Source of the DNA: Parus major
Lineage: Eukaryota; Chordata; Aves; Passeriformes; Paridae
Assembly: GCF_001522545.3 (NCBI RefSeq)
Contig: NC_031783.1
Span: forward strand, 3,966,532-4,030,531
Direction: 5' to 3'
DNA length: 64,000 bases
Shown here: one piece after another, positions 62,181-64,000 of the stretch
Layout of the letters: each line of letters opens with the position of its first letter
How positions within the stretch are numbered: position 1 is the stretch's first letter
Position numbers and translations under genes: made by a program
The notes under the pieces: generated by a model
Database searches by the model: none
The model's input: only the letters and a program-made list of their open reading frames with translations
Told to the model about the DNA's origin: nothing

Positions 62181-64000
62181 ACTAAACCATCCCTTTTATT
62201 TACATAAAAAACTTAATTCAGAGGAAAAAATGTATAAAAAGCATGGTTATTGGAAAAGTATGCATCCCAACAGGTAGGTAGGGGTGGTGTTCCAGGTGCT
62301 AGCTGAAATGTCATTTTGCAAAATGGCCATAATTTTTATCACAGAATGAAGATTCTTCATTTTTTTTTTATTTTTTTAATGCAAGGGCTTGCCTGAAATA
62401 CTTTCTAATCTTCCTCTCACCTACCTGGAATTGAAATGGGATTTCACATCTGTCCCTTCAAGTGTCAGTAGATGCCCCTCAATAGATGTGGCAAATTACT
62501 CTTGCAGTTTTGACAAATGGAAACTCAATCAGGAGCTTCTAATTAAGTTTTGTACACAGTGAAGGAATTCCAGGGTGCTGCTCTATGTGGAGAACTTCAT
62601 TTTCAAGATGTTTCCAGAAACCCACTGGGCATGGGGAGAGTGGTGGGGGAGGGAACTGTGGGTTTATTTTATTTTTTTATCTCCTATAATATCTGTTGCT
62701 AAGTTTGGTGGGGTGTGTCTCTTGGGAAGTGCTCATTTTAAAGAAACATTTGTGTTTGTGTGACCAAACAAGCCAGGCAGGTGTCTCCAGAAGCCTGTGT
62801 GAAAATGGAGCATTCCTAGGCTTTTTTTCTGACATGCCATGCAGACATGAATTTTCCTGGGTGAGAAAAGCAGGATTAGAATTTCTGCTGGGGTAGATCA
62901 GTTTATTGACTGCTGCTGAGAGTGTTAGCCTTGGCTTTGCTGTGAAATTAATGCATCATGCAGTGAATCTGCATTTTCTGTCAGTGTATTCTTGTATATT
63001 TTGCTCAAGAATGGTTTTAAGTGTTTGTTCACATTAAAATGGTACAAGTCCTGTGTGCCCATTTCCAAGAGAAAATGAACTTTGCAACTGCTTTATAAAA
63101 ACTCCAAGGGAAAGCTATTTTGAGCTTTATTAAGGAAGCTGAGTTACAGCAGGCAGCATCTGATCTGTGAGTGATGGGCACTGGTTACTCTCAGAGCTTC
63201 ACAAGGAGTTAGGGCTGGGGAGCACAAAACATTCCAGTGTTTTCTTCTTGGGATCCAAAAGGGCTAATTAGGGTTGAAGAGTTGAGGAAAAATCAGGAAA
63301 TTTAGCTCTTTGACCATGAATGGCCAAACAGATCAGTGGAAAAACACAAATACTGTTAGGCAGTGGTACCAGATCACACAAACAGCAAAGAAAGGAGGCT
63401 GTGAAGAAGACCTATCAATAGGGAAAAAAAATGAGGTAATTATAAAAACCTTTGAAAATAATTTCTGTAGGAGTCCACTACTCCCAGTTGTCTCATTAAT
63501 TACCCTGAAATCTGACAGTTCTGTAGAAGCAGCTGTGTAGTGCTTTTCTGTCGGTGCAAGGCAAGGGAGATGTTCCAATAATAGCATTTATAATCCAGAT
63601 GTGCAAGAGTCAGGTCTTATGAACCTCTTGTACAGTTCATGTTTGTTGAGCAGCTCAAATTCAAACTTGCAAAGGAGTATTAAATTTCTTCTTTTTACTT
63701 GTTCCTGGTGTTCAGCCACATGTATTTGTTGCTTTAGCTCTTTATTAAATAGTACCAGATGTTTTATTTCTTCTGGTTGGGAGTAAATTATTATTGAAAA
63801 ACTTGTGTGAGAGAAGGTAAGATGCTCTCAGTCAAAGAGTTTGAGTTCAGTTTTTGGTGTCTGATCCCCTAATCTTGCACTGCAGGAGAATTGACAACTT
63901 CTGAGGTCTTAGAAGGAGACTACTTATACTTTGCCTTAATTCTTGCAGCAAGAAAAATCTTACTAATATCTACCTAATAACTTGAGTATTCACTTAAAGC
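62181..64000. other. Unannotated DNA, no gene seen
   Basis: AT-rich with T runs near 62360-62380 and 62665-62677. No exon, RNA gene or transposon was recognised. Frames are under 85 codons and show no resemblance to known families. Confidence 0.55.

Noticed and set aside
1..64000. Bacterial-type systems (operons, CRISPR, toxin-antitoxin, phage)
   Set aside because: The composition, N gaps, CR1 and LTR elements and lack of dense long frames all show vertebrate nuclear DNA. No repeat-spacer array or operon layout is present.

Overview
The window reads as vertebrate nuclear DNA, almost certainly from a bird. The evidence is three CR1 LINE fragments (one keeping the typical CR1 3' end), a solo LTR of a family widespread in bird genomes, an AT-rich background with short GC-rich patches, and an assembly gap inside a very GC-rich island, a common fault of bird assemblies. 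I see no complete protein-coding gene, no rRNA, tRNA or CRISPR, and nothing prokaryotic. Nearly all open frames are short chance frames or run through N blocks, transposons or low-complexity repeats. The window is best read as a large intron, or as intergenic sequence beside a gene, with one candidate 5' exon.

Layout. 1-5.8 kb: unannotated AT-rich DNA with a 304-base gap at 2816-3119. 5.8-6.3 kb: antisense CR1. 6.3-24 kb: unannotated DNA with simple repeats and an old, decayed CR1 near 16.7-17.0 kb. 24.1-24.65 kb: solo ERV LTR in minus orientation. 24.65-44.1 kb: mostly unannotated, with an AT-rich microsatellite (31.0-31.3 kb) and several short local tandem repeats. 44.15-45.2 kb: CpG-island-like block with a 325-base gap and a minisatellite of roughly 19-bp units. 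49.3-50.2 kb: the most gene-like stretch, holding an E-box, an extended inverted repeat, a CT tract ending in AG, a short open reading frame and a consensus splice donor. 50.2-61.5 kb: unannotated. 61.5-62.2 kb: a well-preserved CR1 3' end on the plus strand. 62.2-64 kb: unannotated.

No gene set works together here. The two places most likely to matter functionally are the CpG island at 44-45 kb, a possible promoter partly lost in the gap, and the 49.3-50.2 kb block, a possible alternative first exon with its control region. I could not name the gene to which either belongs. Sequence comparison and RNA data would be needed to settle both.
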